From contig JAEDOE010000007.1 of NCBI GenBank assembly GCA_016302095.1, positions 1-15,278 on the forward strand: a stretch of DNA of 15,278 bases, read 5' to 3'. Each line of letters begins with the position of its first letter. The first letter of the stretch is position 1. The position numbers and the translations under genes are program-made. Of the stretch, positions 5,912 through 14,406 are shown piece by piece. Under the pieces are notes generated by a model that saw only the letters and a program-made list of their open reading frames with translations, was not told where the DNA came from and ran no database searches. The DNA comes from Anaerovibrio sp. (GTDB lineage: Bacteria; Bacillota; Negativicutes; Selenomonadales; Selenomonadaceae).

Positions 5912-7057
5912 TTGAAGCTTTTGCATTTGGGGGATCTGCATCTGGGCAGGTCCCTGGGTGATTTTGATTTGCTGGAGGACCAGCGTTATATTTTGGATGA
6001 GATTTTGGCGATAGCAGGCAGGCAGCAGGTGGATGGCGTGCTGCTGGCAGGTGATATCTACGACAGGCCTGTACCCAGCGAGGGAGCAGTGCGGCTGCTG
6101 GATTATTTTCTGAACAGGCTGGCAGAGGCTGGGATAAAGGTGTTTATGATTAGCGGCAACCACGACTCGGATGAGCGGCTGAATTTCGGCAGCAGCTTCT
6201 TTGAGGCAAGGGGGATTTACATTGCTGCCAGGTATCAGGGGGAGCTTTACCACAGGTGCATTGACGGGATTAATTTTTATCTGCTGCCCTTTGTGAAGGC
6301 CTCCCAGGTGCGCCATTTTTTCCCAGATGAGGAAATCGAGAGCTATGACCAGGCGGTAAAGGTGGTATTGCGGCATGCCGGGATTGATCCGAAGGCATGC
6401 AACGTGCTGGTGGCGCATCAGTTTGTGGCTGGCAGCAACCTGGTGCCGGAGCTGGCAGGCTCGGAAAGTGCCGCCGTGCAGCAGGTGGGGCTGGTGGAGC
6501 AGATCGGGGCGGACAATTTTGCGGCATTTGCCTACACGGCGCTGGGGCATATCCACAGGCCCCAGAAGGCTGGCGGGGAGCAGGTGCGCTATGCCGGTTC
6601 GCCCCTGAAGTATTCCCTGGGGGAGTGCAATGATGAAAAGAGCGTGCCGCTGATTGATATTGATGGCACCGGCAATGTGGCAGTGGAATTGCTGCCCCTG
6701 AAGCCAAGGCGGGATTTGCGGCATCTGACCGGCAGGCTGGAGCAGCTTCTGAGCCGGGAGAATTTGCAGGATACGGATGATTATATTTACGTTACCCTGA
6801 CGGATGAGGAGCCCAGGGACAATGCCATGGGGATTATTCAGGGGTATTATCCCAATACCGTCAAGCTGGACTACAGGAATTCCCATACCATGGCTATGGT
6901 GCAGGAGGATGTGTTCCGGGTGGCGGAGCTTCGTTCCTTTGACGAGCTGGTGGGGGATTTTTACCGGCTGGTGTACGGTCAGGATATCAGCGAGGAGGAA
7001 ATGGCGGTTATGCGTGAGATTGGTGCAAGGGCAGGTGTAGTGGATGAAACCGATTAA
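5912..7057 (+). CDS. sbcD: Exonuclease subunit SbcD (Mre11-type)
   Basis: The 381-residue calcineurin-like metallophosphoesterase has every metal-site motif of Mre11/SbcD in order: GDLHLG (D8, H10), AGDIYDRP (D48), GNHDS (N83, H84, D85), H169 in VAHQF, and GHIHRP (H213, H215). With SbcC it forms the ATP-driven nuclease that opens hairpins and trims blocked DNA ends in the cytoplasm. The start is TTG 5912, giving the usual MKLLHLGDLHLG beginning, with AAGGAG 8 nt upstream. Frames open further upstream, but those starts are not supported by the ribosome binding site. Its 3' end overlaps the start of sbcC by 14 bp, so the two are translationally coupled, as expected for subunits of one complex. 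Length is normal for the family. Confidence 0.92.
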   Translation: MKLLHLGDLHLGRSLGDFDLLEDQRYILDEILAIAGRQQVDGVLLAGDIYDRPVPSEGAVRLLDYFLNRLAEAGIKVFMISGNHDSDERLNFGSSFFEARGIYIAARYQGELYHRCIDGINFYLLPFVKASQVRHFFPDEEIESYDQAVKVVLRHAGIDPKACNVLVAHQFVAGSNLVPELAGSESAAVQQVGLVEQIGADNFAAFAYTALGHIHRPQKAGGEQVRYAGSPLKYSLGECNDEKSVPLIDIDGTGNVAVELLPLKPRRDLRHLTGRLEQLLSRENLQDTDDYIYVTLTDEEPRDNAMGIIQGYYPNTVKLDYRNSHTMAMVQEDVFRVAELRSFDELVGDFYRLVYGQDISEEEMAVMREIGARAGVVDETD

Positions 7058-9662
7058 GCTGGTTATCAGCGGTATCGGTCCCTATGGGGAAAGGATGCCG
7101 GAGATAGATTTTCAGAGCTTTGATTTTAACATGCCGATTTTGATTGCGGGGGAAACAGGTGCCGGGAAAACCATGATTTTCGATGCCATCTGCTTTGCCC
7201 TCTTTGATACAGCCAGCGGCAGCTACCGCAGCACGGACAGCCTGCGCAGCGAGTATGCCCGGCCGGGGACGGAGAGCTATGTGGAGTTTACCTTTTCCCA
7301 TCAGGGTAGTATATATCGCATTTACCGGCAGCCTGCCTATATGCGTCCCTTGAAGCGGGGCACGGGCTTTAAGCTGGAAAAGGAGAAGGCTGTGCTGTAT
7401 CCCGGGGAGGATGCTCCCATCGAGGGCATCAAGGCTGTCAATCAGGCGGTGCAGGAGCTTTTGCATGTGGACGAGAAGCAGTTCAAGCAGCTGGCGATGA
7501 TTGCCCAGGGGGAGTTCTGGGGGCTTTTGAACGCGAAAACCGAGGAACGGACCGGCATTTTGCGGCATATCTTCATGACCGAGGGCTACAAGTCCATGGA
7601 GCTGCAGCTGAGAGAACGCCGGGGAAAGGCGATTAAGGCGGCGGATGTGCTGGAAAGGAGCATTATTCAGTATTTCAGCGAGGCTGAGGCAGAGAAGGAT
7701 AGCCCCCTGGCAGAGGAAATCAGCCAGCTGCAGGAACAGCTGCGAAAGAGCGGCGGCATTGGCAGCATAGAGGAAATGCTGTCCCTTTTGGACAGGGCCA
7801 TAGAGGCGGACGTGCCGGTGGAGGCGGAGCTGGCGGAGAAGCTTGCCGCCCTGCGGGAGGCTTTGCAGGAGCTGCAAAAGGATTTGGCCCTGGCAGAGAA
7901 CAATGAGCATAATCTCAAAAAATACAACGGGCTGGTAAAAGAGCTGGCAGGGCTTAGGGAGCGGCTGGCTGACTGTGAAAAGAGGGAACAGCAGCTGGCG
8001 GAGGCAGAAAAGGCACTGCAGGAGAAAATCCGCAGCTTGCAGTCCGGCAGGGAGCAGCTTTCCAGCGTGCCTGAAAGGCTGGCGGCCTGCCAGCAGGAAA
8101 TCAATGCCCTGAGGGAGCTGGCGGACAGGCTGGGCAATTTGCAGAGCCAGCAGGTGCCCAGGTACGGCAGGGCAAAAAAACGGCTGGCGGAGCTGCAGGA
8201 GGGGCTGGAGTCAGCCCAGTCCGCCCATGCCGCTGCCATGAGGGCAAGGCTGGATGGGGAGATGCAGCTTGAGAGGAACAGGGCAGGCATCCTGGCAAAG
8301 AAGCTGGTGGCAGGACGGCCCTGCCCTGTGTGCGGTGCTACTATGCATCCGTCTCCTGCGGAACTACCGGAAAAGGCGGTTACGGAGGCGGATGTAAAGA
8401 AATTGCAGCAGCAGGAGAAACAGGCGGAGGCGGCGAGAAGCAGTGCAGCAGCGGAGGCGGCAGCAGCCCGGGCGGAGCTGGTCACCCTGGACAGCCAGAT
8501 AGGGAGCTACATGCTGGAATGCCTGAAATCAGGCTGCTGGCTGGAGGCTGTGGCAAGGGGGGAGGCCTTTGCCATGGAGATTCCGGCAGAGGCAGGTCTC
8601 AGGCAGCTCTATGAGCTGGTGCAGCTGCAAGCAGGGCAGCTGGCAGCCCTGCTGCAAAAAAAGCGTGAGTCAGCTGCTGACCTTCAGAGCAGGGCAAAAA
8701 GGCTGCAGCAGGTGGAAAGGGAGCTGGCAGAAGCTTCCGGCAGGGACACGGAGGCATTGCAGCTAAAGAGGCAGAAGTTGCTCAAGGAGCGGGAGAATGC
8801 CAAGACTGCTGTCGCTGACCGGGAAGGCCAGAGGCAGCTATTGGAGCAGCTGGCACTTAAAATCGGCAACGTCGGTAGCGGCGGTAACAGTGGTAACGGT
8901 GGTAACAGTGGTAACGGTGGAAACGGCGGCAGCCGTGAGGCGGAGCTGGCAGAGTATCGCAAAAGGCTCCATGAGAAAAGCAGCGAGAACAAGGTGCAAC
9001 AGCAGAAATGTCAGGAGGCACTGGGGCGCATCAGCCGCCGCCGGGAGAACAATCTCAGCCGCCGTGCCAAAATCGCAGGGCTGCAGGGGGAGTTTGCGGC
9101 TGCCAGGCATGAGGCGCATATCCTGGGCAGGCTCCATGACCTGGTCAGCGGTCAGACCGGCAAGGGCAAGCTGACCTTGGAGCAGTATATTCAGGCGGCA
9201 GGCTTTGACAGCATTATCCGGGCTGCCAACAGGCGGCTGATACCTATGAGTGACGGGCAGTATGAGCTGTACCGGCAGGAGAAGGAGCTGGGGAACAAGA
9301 GCCATACCTATCTTGATTTGGAGGTGCTGGACAATTATACAGGGCGGCGCCGTCCTGTCAGGAATTTGTCAGGCGGCGAAAGCTTCAAGGCATCCCTGAG
9401 CCTGGCACTGGGCTTGTCTGACAAGGTATCCTCCGAGCTGGGAGGAATTTCCATGGATGCCCTGTTTATAGACGAGGGCTTCGGCACCCTGGACAAGAAA
9501 TCCATTGAGAAGGCAATGGAAATCCTGCTGAAGCTTTCGGACAGCAACAAGCTGGTGGCGATTATCAGCCATCGTGAGGAGCTTATCGAGGCTGTTTCCC
9601 AGCAAATTCAGGTGACAAAAACGCGTAACGGCAGCTCCCTTGCTATTGAGCTGGGAAAATAA
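7044..9662 (+). CDS. sbcC: Exonuclease subunit SbcC (Rad50/SMC-type ATPase)
   Basis: The 872-residue protein is built like Rad50: N-terminal ATPase half with Walker A GETGAGKT (36-43), a long coiled coil, a zinc hook, a returning coiled coil, then the signature LSGGE (775-779) and Walker B ALFIDEGFG (D810, E811). The hook is CPVC at 427-430, near the middle. Two proteins join through a zinc ion there, while the head ATPase controls SbcD access to DNA ends. At 872 residues it is shorter than Escherichia coli SbcC (1048), mainly through shorter coils. Residues 608-630 are an unusual (G-N-S/G)n run encoded by a 9-bp repeat. A second glycine-rich break, GGIGS (237-241), lies at nearly the same distance on the other side of the hook. 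ATG 7044 lies inside sbcD. No GC-rich terminator follows, only an A/T run. Confidence 0.93.
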   Translation: MKPIKLVISGIGPYGERMPEIDFQSFDFNMPILIAGETGAGKTMIFDAICFALFDTASGSYRSTDSLRSEYARPGTESYVEFTFSHQGSIYRIYRQPAYMRPLKRGTGFKLEKEKAVLYPGEDAPIEGIKAVNQAVQELLHVDEKQFKQLAMIAQGEFWGLLNAKTEERTGILRHIFMTEGYKSMELQLRERRGKAIKAADVLERSIIQYFSEAEAEKDSPLAEEISQLQEQLRKSGGIGSIEEMLSLLDRAIEADVPVEAELAEKLAALREALQELQKDLALAENNEHNLKKYNGLVKELAGLRERLADCEKREQQLAEAEKALQEKIRSLQSGREQLSSVPERLAACQQEINALRELADRLGNLQSQQVPRYGRAKKRLAELQEGLESAQSAHAAAMRARLDGEMQLERNRAGILAKKLVAGRPCPVCGATMHPSPAELPEKAVTEADVKKLQQQEKQAEAARSSAAAEAAAARAELVTLDSQIGSYMLECLKSGCWLEAVARGEAFAMEIPAEAGLRQLYELVQLQAGQLAALLQKKRESAADLQSRAKRLQQVERELAEASGRDTEALQLKRQKLLKERENAKTAVADREGQRQLLEQLALKIGNVGSGGNSGNGGNSGNGGNGGSREAELAEYRKRLHEKSSENKVQQQKCQEALGRISRRRENNLSRRAKIAGLQGEFAAARHEAHILGRLHDLVSGQTGKGKLTLEQYIQAAGFDSIIRAANRRLIPMSDGQYELYRQEKELGNKSHTYLDLEVLDNYTGRRRPVRNLSGGESFKASLSLALGLSDKVSSELGGISMDALFIDEGFGTLDKKSIEKAMEILLKLSDSNKLVAIISHREELIEAVSQQIQVTKTRNGSSLAIELGK
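8865..8927 (+). repeat. 9-bp minisatellite inside sbcC (Gly-Asn repeat)
   Basis: Seven consecutive 9-mers: GGCAACGTC, GGTAGCGGC, GGTAACAGT, GGTAACGGT, GGTAACAGT, GGTAACGGT, GGAAACGGC. The central four form two exact copies of an 18-bp unit (8883-8900 and 8901-8918). Because the unit is a multiple of three, copy-number change would alter the length of the Gly-Asn linker without shifting the frame. Confidence 0.9.
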
Positions 9663-9732
9663 AAATTTTTTTGACGAAAAAGCAGGATTTTTAAAACATA
9701 TATTGAATCTATATAGGTGATAGTATGGTATT

Positions 9733-9762
9733 TTGGACTAGTGCCTGTTTTTGATGTATAAT
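9733..9762 (+). promoter_or_regulatory. Possible promoter of the chemotaxis operon
   Basis: In the AT-rich 145-bp gap after sbcC, a consensus TATAAT (9757-9762) is preceded 18 bp upstream by a poor -35, TTGGAC (9733-9738). TTGACG at 9671-9676 has no -10 at a useful distance. I see no sigma-28 (FliA/SigD) flagellar-type promoter. The cheA ribosome binding site is GGGG at 9796-9799, 8 nt before the GTG start. Confidence 0.45.
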
Positions 9763-9807
9763 GAATAAAATGGGATATTAGTAATTTTTAGGATTGGGGA
9801 TGATTGT

Positions 9808-11961
9808 GTGGCAGAACCTATGGTAGAAGTGTTCATCTACGAGACCAGACAATTTTTGGAGCAGCTGGAACAGATTGCTTTGGGCAGTGAGGAAAACGGC
9901 GGCTTCAGTGTGGACGATGTAAATGAAATTTTTCGCGCCATGCATACGATAAAAGGCTCCGCGGCAATGATGATGTTCGACGAGGTGTCAACCCTGGCAC
10001 ATGCGGTGGAGGATATTTTTTACTATATCCGGGAGCTGCATCCGCAGAAGGTGGATGCTACAGCCATTACGGATATAGTGCTGAATGCGGTGGATTTTAT
10101 CCGCATTGAGATGGACAAGCTGGACAGCGGCGGGCAGCCGGACATGAGCAGCCAGGAGCTGAGGGAGTATACCGGGAATTTCCTCAGGGAGATGAAAATA
10201 GCAAATGGCGATGACCCGGATATTGATCTCAGGAAGGCAAAGAATGCCAATGCCACCAAGAAAAAGCCGAAGCAGTACTACATCGGTGCAGCCAAGACGC
10301 CGGAGCCCGGGGAGGCAGCGGCAGGGGAAGGCAAGAAGGAGGATGGCATCCATGTCTTTGCAGCCACTATCTTCTTTCAGGAAGGCTGCGAGATGGAGGA
10401 GGTCCGCGCCTTTGGCGTGCTGAACAACCTGAAGGAAAAGGTTATCGAAATCCACAACCTGCCGGAAAAGATTTTGGAGGACGATACAGCTGTTGATACC
10501 ATCAAATCGCTGGGCTTCCGTATTTTCTTCACCACCAAAATGGATTATGACGAGGTGAAGAAGGAGCTTGACCAGACCATTTTCATGGAGAAGCTGGAGC
10601 TGAAGGAGCTAAGCAGCACGGCAGAGTGCGAATACTGGCCGACACCTGAGACAGTGGCAATCAACGCCATGGAAAATACGGAGCCTATCAAGCCTGAGCT
10701 GCCGCCTGTATCGGAAAGGCCGGAGCCTATGGCACCGCCGCCACCTCCAGTGGCAGGCAGCAGGACGCCTGTGCATCACGGGGAAGGAGCCCAGATGATC
10801 AGCGTCCGGGTGGACAAGCTGGACAAGCTGATGGACCTGGTAGGGGAGCTGGTTATTGCCGAGGCGATGGTTACCCAGAATCCTGACCTGGCTGGCCTTG
10901 AGCTGGACAATTTCCAGAAGGCTGCCAGGCAGCTGCACAAGATTAATGGGGAGCTGCAGGACAGCGTGATGGCACTGCGCATGGTGCCGCTGGAGGGTAC
11001 CTTCAAGAAGATGAACCGCATCGTCCGGGATATGACCAAGAAGCTGGGCAAGAAGGCGCGGCTGGTGCTGGTTGGTGAGGAAACAGAGGTTGATAAGAAC
11101 ATCAACGAGCATATTTCTGACCCGCTCATGCACATTGTCAGGAATTCCATCGACCACGGCATTGAGATGCCGGAGGTGCGCCTGGATGCCGGCAAGCAGG
11201 AGATGGGAACCGTTACCCTGTCAGCAGAAAATGCCGGTGGCGAGGTAGTTATCAAAATCAAGGATGACGGTGGCGGCCTGAACAAGGACAAAATCATGGA
11301 GCGCGCCAGGAAGAACGGGCTTCTCACCAAGCCGGAGGCGGAGTACACCGACAGGGAGATTTATTCCTTTATCTTTGCGCCGGGCTTCTCCACCAAGGAG
11401 AAGGTGACGGAGTTCTCGGGCAGGGGCGTGGGCATGGACGTGGTAGTGTCCAACATCAAGACACTGGGAGGCAACGTGGTGGTGGACAGCGAGCCGGGAC
11501 AGGGCAGCACCACTACCATCAGGATACCGCTTACCCTGGCGATTATTGACGGCATGTCCGTCAGCGTGGGCGGTTCCAGCTTTACGATACCTATAACCAG
11601 CATCAGCCGTTCCTTCCGGCCGGAGGAGGGGCAGATTTTCCAGGACCCTGACGGGCAGGAGATGATTATGGTACAGGGCAAGTGCTGCCCTGTGGTGCGC
11701 CTCTATGATATGTACAAGATTGATGAGGCTATTACGGAGCCGTCAGAGGGGATTGTGCTGCTGCTGGAAGCAGGGGAGAAGACCTTTGGCGTGCTGGCAG
11801 ACAAGCTGCTGGGGGTACAGGAAATCGTGGTAAAGCCTGTGCCGCAGTACATCAGCAAGCTGATGAATACAACCGGCATCAGCGGGTGCACCCTTTTGGG
11901 GGATGGCAGTATCAGCCTGATACTGGACCCGCAGATGCTGCATAATATGATTTATTCATAA
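9808..11961 (+). CDS. cheA: Chemotaxis histidine kinase CheA
   Basis: The 717-residue protein has the full CheA domain order. P1 (about 1-105) carries the phospho-accepting H46 in AMHTIKGSAAMM. A P2-like response-regulator-binding domain lies around 165-265 (VFAATIFFQEGCEMEEVRAF onward). A proline-rich linker leads to the P3 dimerisation helices from 330 (ISVRVDKLDKLMDLVGELV). The P4 ATPase has N-box HIVRNSIDHG (442-451), DDGGG (486-490) and GRGVGMD (538-544), and a CheW-like P5 ends the protein. It autophosphorylates when bound to chemoreceptor arrays through CheW and passes the phosphate to CheY and CheB. The GTG start has GGGG upstream; a later ATG at codon 5 is the alternative. It is the first gene of the che operon; cheW starts 17 nt after its stop. 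No key residue is missing. Confidence 0.95.
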   Translation: MAEPMVEVFIYETRQFLEQLEQIALGSEENGGFSVDDVNEIFRAMHTIKGSAAMMMFDEVSTLAHAVEDIFYYIRELHPQKVDATAITDIVLNAVDFIRIEMDKLDSGGQPDMSSQELREYTGNFLREMKIANGDDPDIDLRKAKNANATKKKPKQYYIGAAKTPEPGEAAAGEGKKEDGIHVFAATIFFQEGCEMEEVRAFGVLNNLKEKVIEIHNLPEKILEDDTAVDTIKSLGFRIFFTTKMDYDEVKKELDQTIFMEKLELKELSSTAECEYWPTPETVAINAMENTEPIKPELPPVSERPEPMAPPPPPVAGSRTPVHHGEGAQMISVRVDKLDKLMDLVGELVIAEAMVTQNPDLAGLELDNFQKAARQLHKINGELQDSVMALRMVPLEGTFKKMNRIVRDMTKKLGKKARLVLVGEETEVDKNINEHISDPLMHIVRNSIDHGIEMPEVRLDAGKQEMGTVTLSAENAGGEVVIKIKDDGGGLNKDKIMERARKNGLLTKPEAEYTDREIYSFIFAPGFSTKEKVTEFSGRGVGMDVVVSNIKTLGGNVVVDSEPGQGSTTTIRIPLTLAIIDGMSVSVGGSSFTIPITSISRSFRPEEGQIFQDPDGQEMIMVQGKCCPVVRLYDMYKIDEAITEPSEGIVLLLEAGEKTFGVLADKLLGVQEIVVKPVPQYISKLMNTTGISGCTLLGDGSISLILDPQMLHNMIYS

Positions 11962-11977
11962 TTGGGGAGGGATTTGA

Positions 11978-12517
11978 GTGGAAGATGAGAAAAATCTCAT
12001 GGAGGAAGAAGATACCCAGAAGGACAAATATCTGACCTTTTCCCTGGGGGATGAGGTTTACGGTATTGACATCAGGGTGGTTATTGAAATCATTGGCATT
12101 CAGAAGATTACCAATGTGCCGGAGGTGCCTGACTATGTACGGGGCATCATCAACCTGCGGGGCAAGATTATCCCGGTGGTGGATATGCGCCTGCGGTTCA
12201 GGCGCGAGTACCGCGAGTACACGGACAGGACCTGCGTGATTGTGGTGGAAATCAATGGCGTGCTCATCGGACTTATTGTGGACGGTGTATCCGAGGTACT
12301 GGACATTGCGGAGAAGAACGTGGTACCGCCGCCGGATTTGCGTGCTTCCCAGAATAAGTACATCAGGGGCATTGGCAAGCTGGAGTCAAGCGTTGTGCTG
12401 CTTCTGGACTGGGAAAAGCTGTTTTCCGAGGATGATCAGGAACTTCTGGGCAGTGCTGCCGGGGAGACGGCTGAACAGGCCGAGGATGGCAGCGGTGCTG
12501 GGGAAAAGCAGCCATAA
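11978..12517 (+). CDS. cheW: Chemotaxis coupling protein CheW
   Basis: The 179-residue cytoplasmic adaptor links chemoreceptors to CheA. The CheW domain covers about 17-150: YLTFSLGDEVYGIDI, then IPEVPDYVRGIINLRG-type sequence (here VPEVPDYVRGIINLRGKIIP), then VLLLDWEKLF at the end. Extra parts are a charged N-terminus (EDEKNLMEEEDTQKDK) and an acidic, Gly/Ala-rich tail of about 30 residues. These make it longer than the usual 150-165. GTG 11978 has GGGGAGGG (11964-11971) just upstream, so the start is well supported. It is co-transcribed with cheA and lies 53 nt before the chemoreceptor gene. Confidence 0.93.
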   Translation: MEDEKNLMEEEDTQKDKYLTFSLGDEVYGIDIRVVIEIIGIQKITNVPEVPDYVRGIINLRGKIIPVVDMRLRFRREYREYTDRTCVIVVEINGVLIGLIVDGVSEVLDIAEKNVVPPPDLRASQNKYIRGIGKLESSVVLLLDWEKLFSEDDQELLGSAAGETAEQAEDGSGAGEKQP

Positions 12518-12570
12518 GGTTTACACAGAGATAAGAAAATTGTCCATCATGTTGATATAGAGGTGCAGAT

Positions 12571-14298
12571 ATGATGTTATTTAAGAATATGAAAATTGGA
12601 ACCAAGCTGATGATCTTCATGGTCATCATGGAGCTTTTGATTGTGGGTGTTGCCTATCACGGCATTACGGTAGCAAGGGATACGGATGCAACCTACAGGG
12701 AGATTATGGCTGACGATGTGGCGGCCAGTGCCAATGCCTATGAGATGGGCATGCATTTCCAGCATGCCAGGGCAAATATGCTGCTGGTGCTGCGCAGTGA
12801 TGATCCGGCAAAGAAGCAGGAATACACAGCTGCCATGGAGAAGAATCTGGATGAGGCAGATGAGTGCCTGAAGGTGCTGCAGCAGACTGCCAAGAGCGAT
12901 CAGGCAAAGACTGAGATTGCAACCCTGACTACGGCATACAACAATTTCCGCCAGAGCACGGCCAGCTATCTCAGGCAGCAGGCTGTGCAGCCGCTGGAGT
13001 CAGGTACAAGAACGGCTGCTACCACCAACTATGTCAAGAGTGATGAAGCCATTGCCGACAAGCTTCATGAGATTGCCGATATGGGTTACGATTCAGCCAA
13101 GAAGCGCGATATAGCTATCAGTGAGGAACTGGACAGGGATGTTATTGCTATCATAATGGTGGCATTGGCAATGGTTCTGGCTTCTGCTGCTGCAGGTATT
13201 CTGTTTAACCGGGATGTGAAGAATCGCCTTATTCAGCTTAGCGAGTCTGCGGACAGGATTGCTGATGGCGATTTGGCAACCGAGGTTGTTACCAGCACCG
13301 GCGATGAGCTGGGAGATACGGCTGCCAGCTTTGAAATCATGCGCCAGCGTATCCGGGAGGTATTGGTAGAAATCAATCATGGGGCGGATCAGGTGGCTGC
13401 CGGGGCTCAGAATGTGTCTGATGCCAGCGTGGCCCTTTCCCAGGGTGCTTCCGAGCAGGCAGCTTCCGTGGAGCAGCTGTCGGCTTCCATTTCCGAGATT
13501 GCTTCCCAGACGGCAAGCAACGCCCAGAACGCGGAGAAGGCCAATGAGCTGACCGTGGGCACCAGAAGCAGGGCAGAGATGGGCAACCAGGAGATGCAGG
13601 AAATGCTGGCTGCCATGGAGGAAATCAATGCTTCTTCCGTGAATATTTCCAAGATTATCAAGGTTATTGATGAGATTGCCTTCCAGACCAATATACTGGC
13701 ACTGAATGCGGCTGTAGAGGCTGCCCGTGCCGGACAGCACGGCAAGGGCTTTGCTGTGGTAGCGGAAGAAGTGCGCAACCTGGCTGCCCGCAGTGCCAAG
13801 GCTGCCAAGGAGACCACGGATATGATTGAGGGCTCCATGGAAAAGGTGGAGGCAGGCCGCGGCATTGCCCACAAGACAGCCCAGGCACTGAGCGAGATTG
13901 TGGGGGATGTGGCTTCCGTAGCTGACATCGTGGCAAGCATTGCCAAGGCTTCCAATGAGCAGAAGCTTGCCCTGGAGCAGATCAATCAGGGCGTGCAGCA
14001 GGTATCCCAGGTAGTTCAGTCCAATTCCTCCACCTCCGAGGAGGCTGCTACTGCCAGCCAGCATCTCAGTGCTCAGGCTGACAGCATGAAGGCAAACGTG
14101 GGCAAGTTCAGGCTGGGAAATATCGGCAGCAGCTTCCGGGGCGGAGCATCGGCTACGAGGATGGCTGCAGCACCTGCCCGTCAGGAGGCTGTGCAGAGGC
14201 CTGTCCTCAGTGAGTCCGGAGCCGTGAAGCCGGCAAAGCCGGGGGTAAAGCCGAAGACCATTGCCCTGACTGATGATGAGGGCTTTGGCAAGTATTGA
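12571..14298 (+). CDS. Methyl-accepting chemotaxis protein (4HB-type receptor)
   Basis: The 575-residue receptor has a membrane helix at about 12-30, an extracytoplasmic region of about 160 residues predicted to be a four-helix bundle, and a second membrane helix at 191-212. A HAMP domain (about 213-266) and a long signalling helix hairpin follow. The hairpin tip, which binds CheA and CheW, is the highly conserved [18 protein letters not shown] followed by [13 protein letters not shown] (about 369-410). The C-terminus is a flexible Ala/Pro-rich tail ending in DDEGFGKY. The last five residues fit the loose pattern of a CheR-binding pentapeptide. Two adjacent ATG codons can start it; AGGTG (12561-12565) is 5 nt before the first and 8 nt before the second. 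Ligand unknown. Being inside the che operon suggests a main, constitutively expressed receptor. Confidence 0.93.
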   Translation: MMLFKNMKIGTKLMIFMVIMELLIVGVAYHGITVARDTDATYREIMADDVAASANAYEMGMHFQHARANMLLVLRSDDPAKKQEYTAAMEKNLDEADECLKVLQQTAKSDQAKTEIATLTTAYNNFRQSTASYLRQQAVQPLESGTRTAATTNYVKSDEAIADKLHEIADMGYDSAKKRDIAISEELDRDVIAIIMVALAMVLASAAAGILFNRDVKNRLIQLSESADRIADGDLATEVVTSTGDELGDTAASFEIMRQRIREVLVEINHGADQVAAGAQNVSDASVALSQGASEQAASVEQLSASISEIASQTASNAQNAEKANELTVGTRSRAEMGNQEMQEMLAAMEEINASSVNISKIIKVIDEIAFQTNILALNAAVEAARAGQHGKGFAVVAEEVRNLAARSAKAAKETTDMIEGSMEKVEAGRGIAHKTAQALSEIVGDVASVADIVASIAKASNEQKLALEQINQGVQQVSQVVQSNSSTSEEAATASQHLSAQADSMKANVGKFRLGNIGSSFRGGASATRMAAAPARQEAVQRPVLSESGAVKPAKPGVKPKTIALTDDEGFGKY

Positions 14299-14313
14299 TG
14301 CCATTGACAATTG

Positions 14314-14347
14314 CTGGGCAGCAGGGAGATAGCTCGCGGCTGCCCAG
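14314..14347 (+). promoter_or_regulatory. Intercistronic hairpin between the receptor gene and cheR
   Basis: A perfect 9-bp GC-rich stem (CTGGGCAGC/GCTGCCCAG, 14314-14322 with 14339-14347) has a 16-nt loop and no T-run after it. It is therefore unlikely to be a full terminator. It may protect the 3' end of the upstream mRNA or slow transcription, lowering cheR relative to the receptor; that role is inference. The remaining gap to the cheR ribosome binding site shows nothing else. Confidence 0.5.
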
Positions 14348-14406
14348 GCGTTTGGCGGTGTGCTGTAAAGGCATTTTAGGTTGAGGAGAACGAGGGAGAG
14401 GACTTT

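Noticed and set aside
13093..14310. A 405-codon open frame on the minus strand across the chemoreceptor gene
   Set aside because: It lies fully antisense to a clear receptor gene, has no ribosome binding site or family motif, and its composition is what the reverse reading of GC-rich codons gives.
14304..14332. Consensus -35 TTGACA after the chemoreceptor gene
   Set aside because: The best -10 at 17-18 bp is only AGATAG or GATAGC, inside a hairpin loop; a promoter is not convincing.
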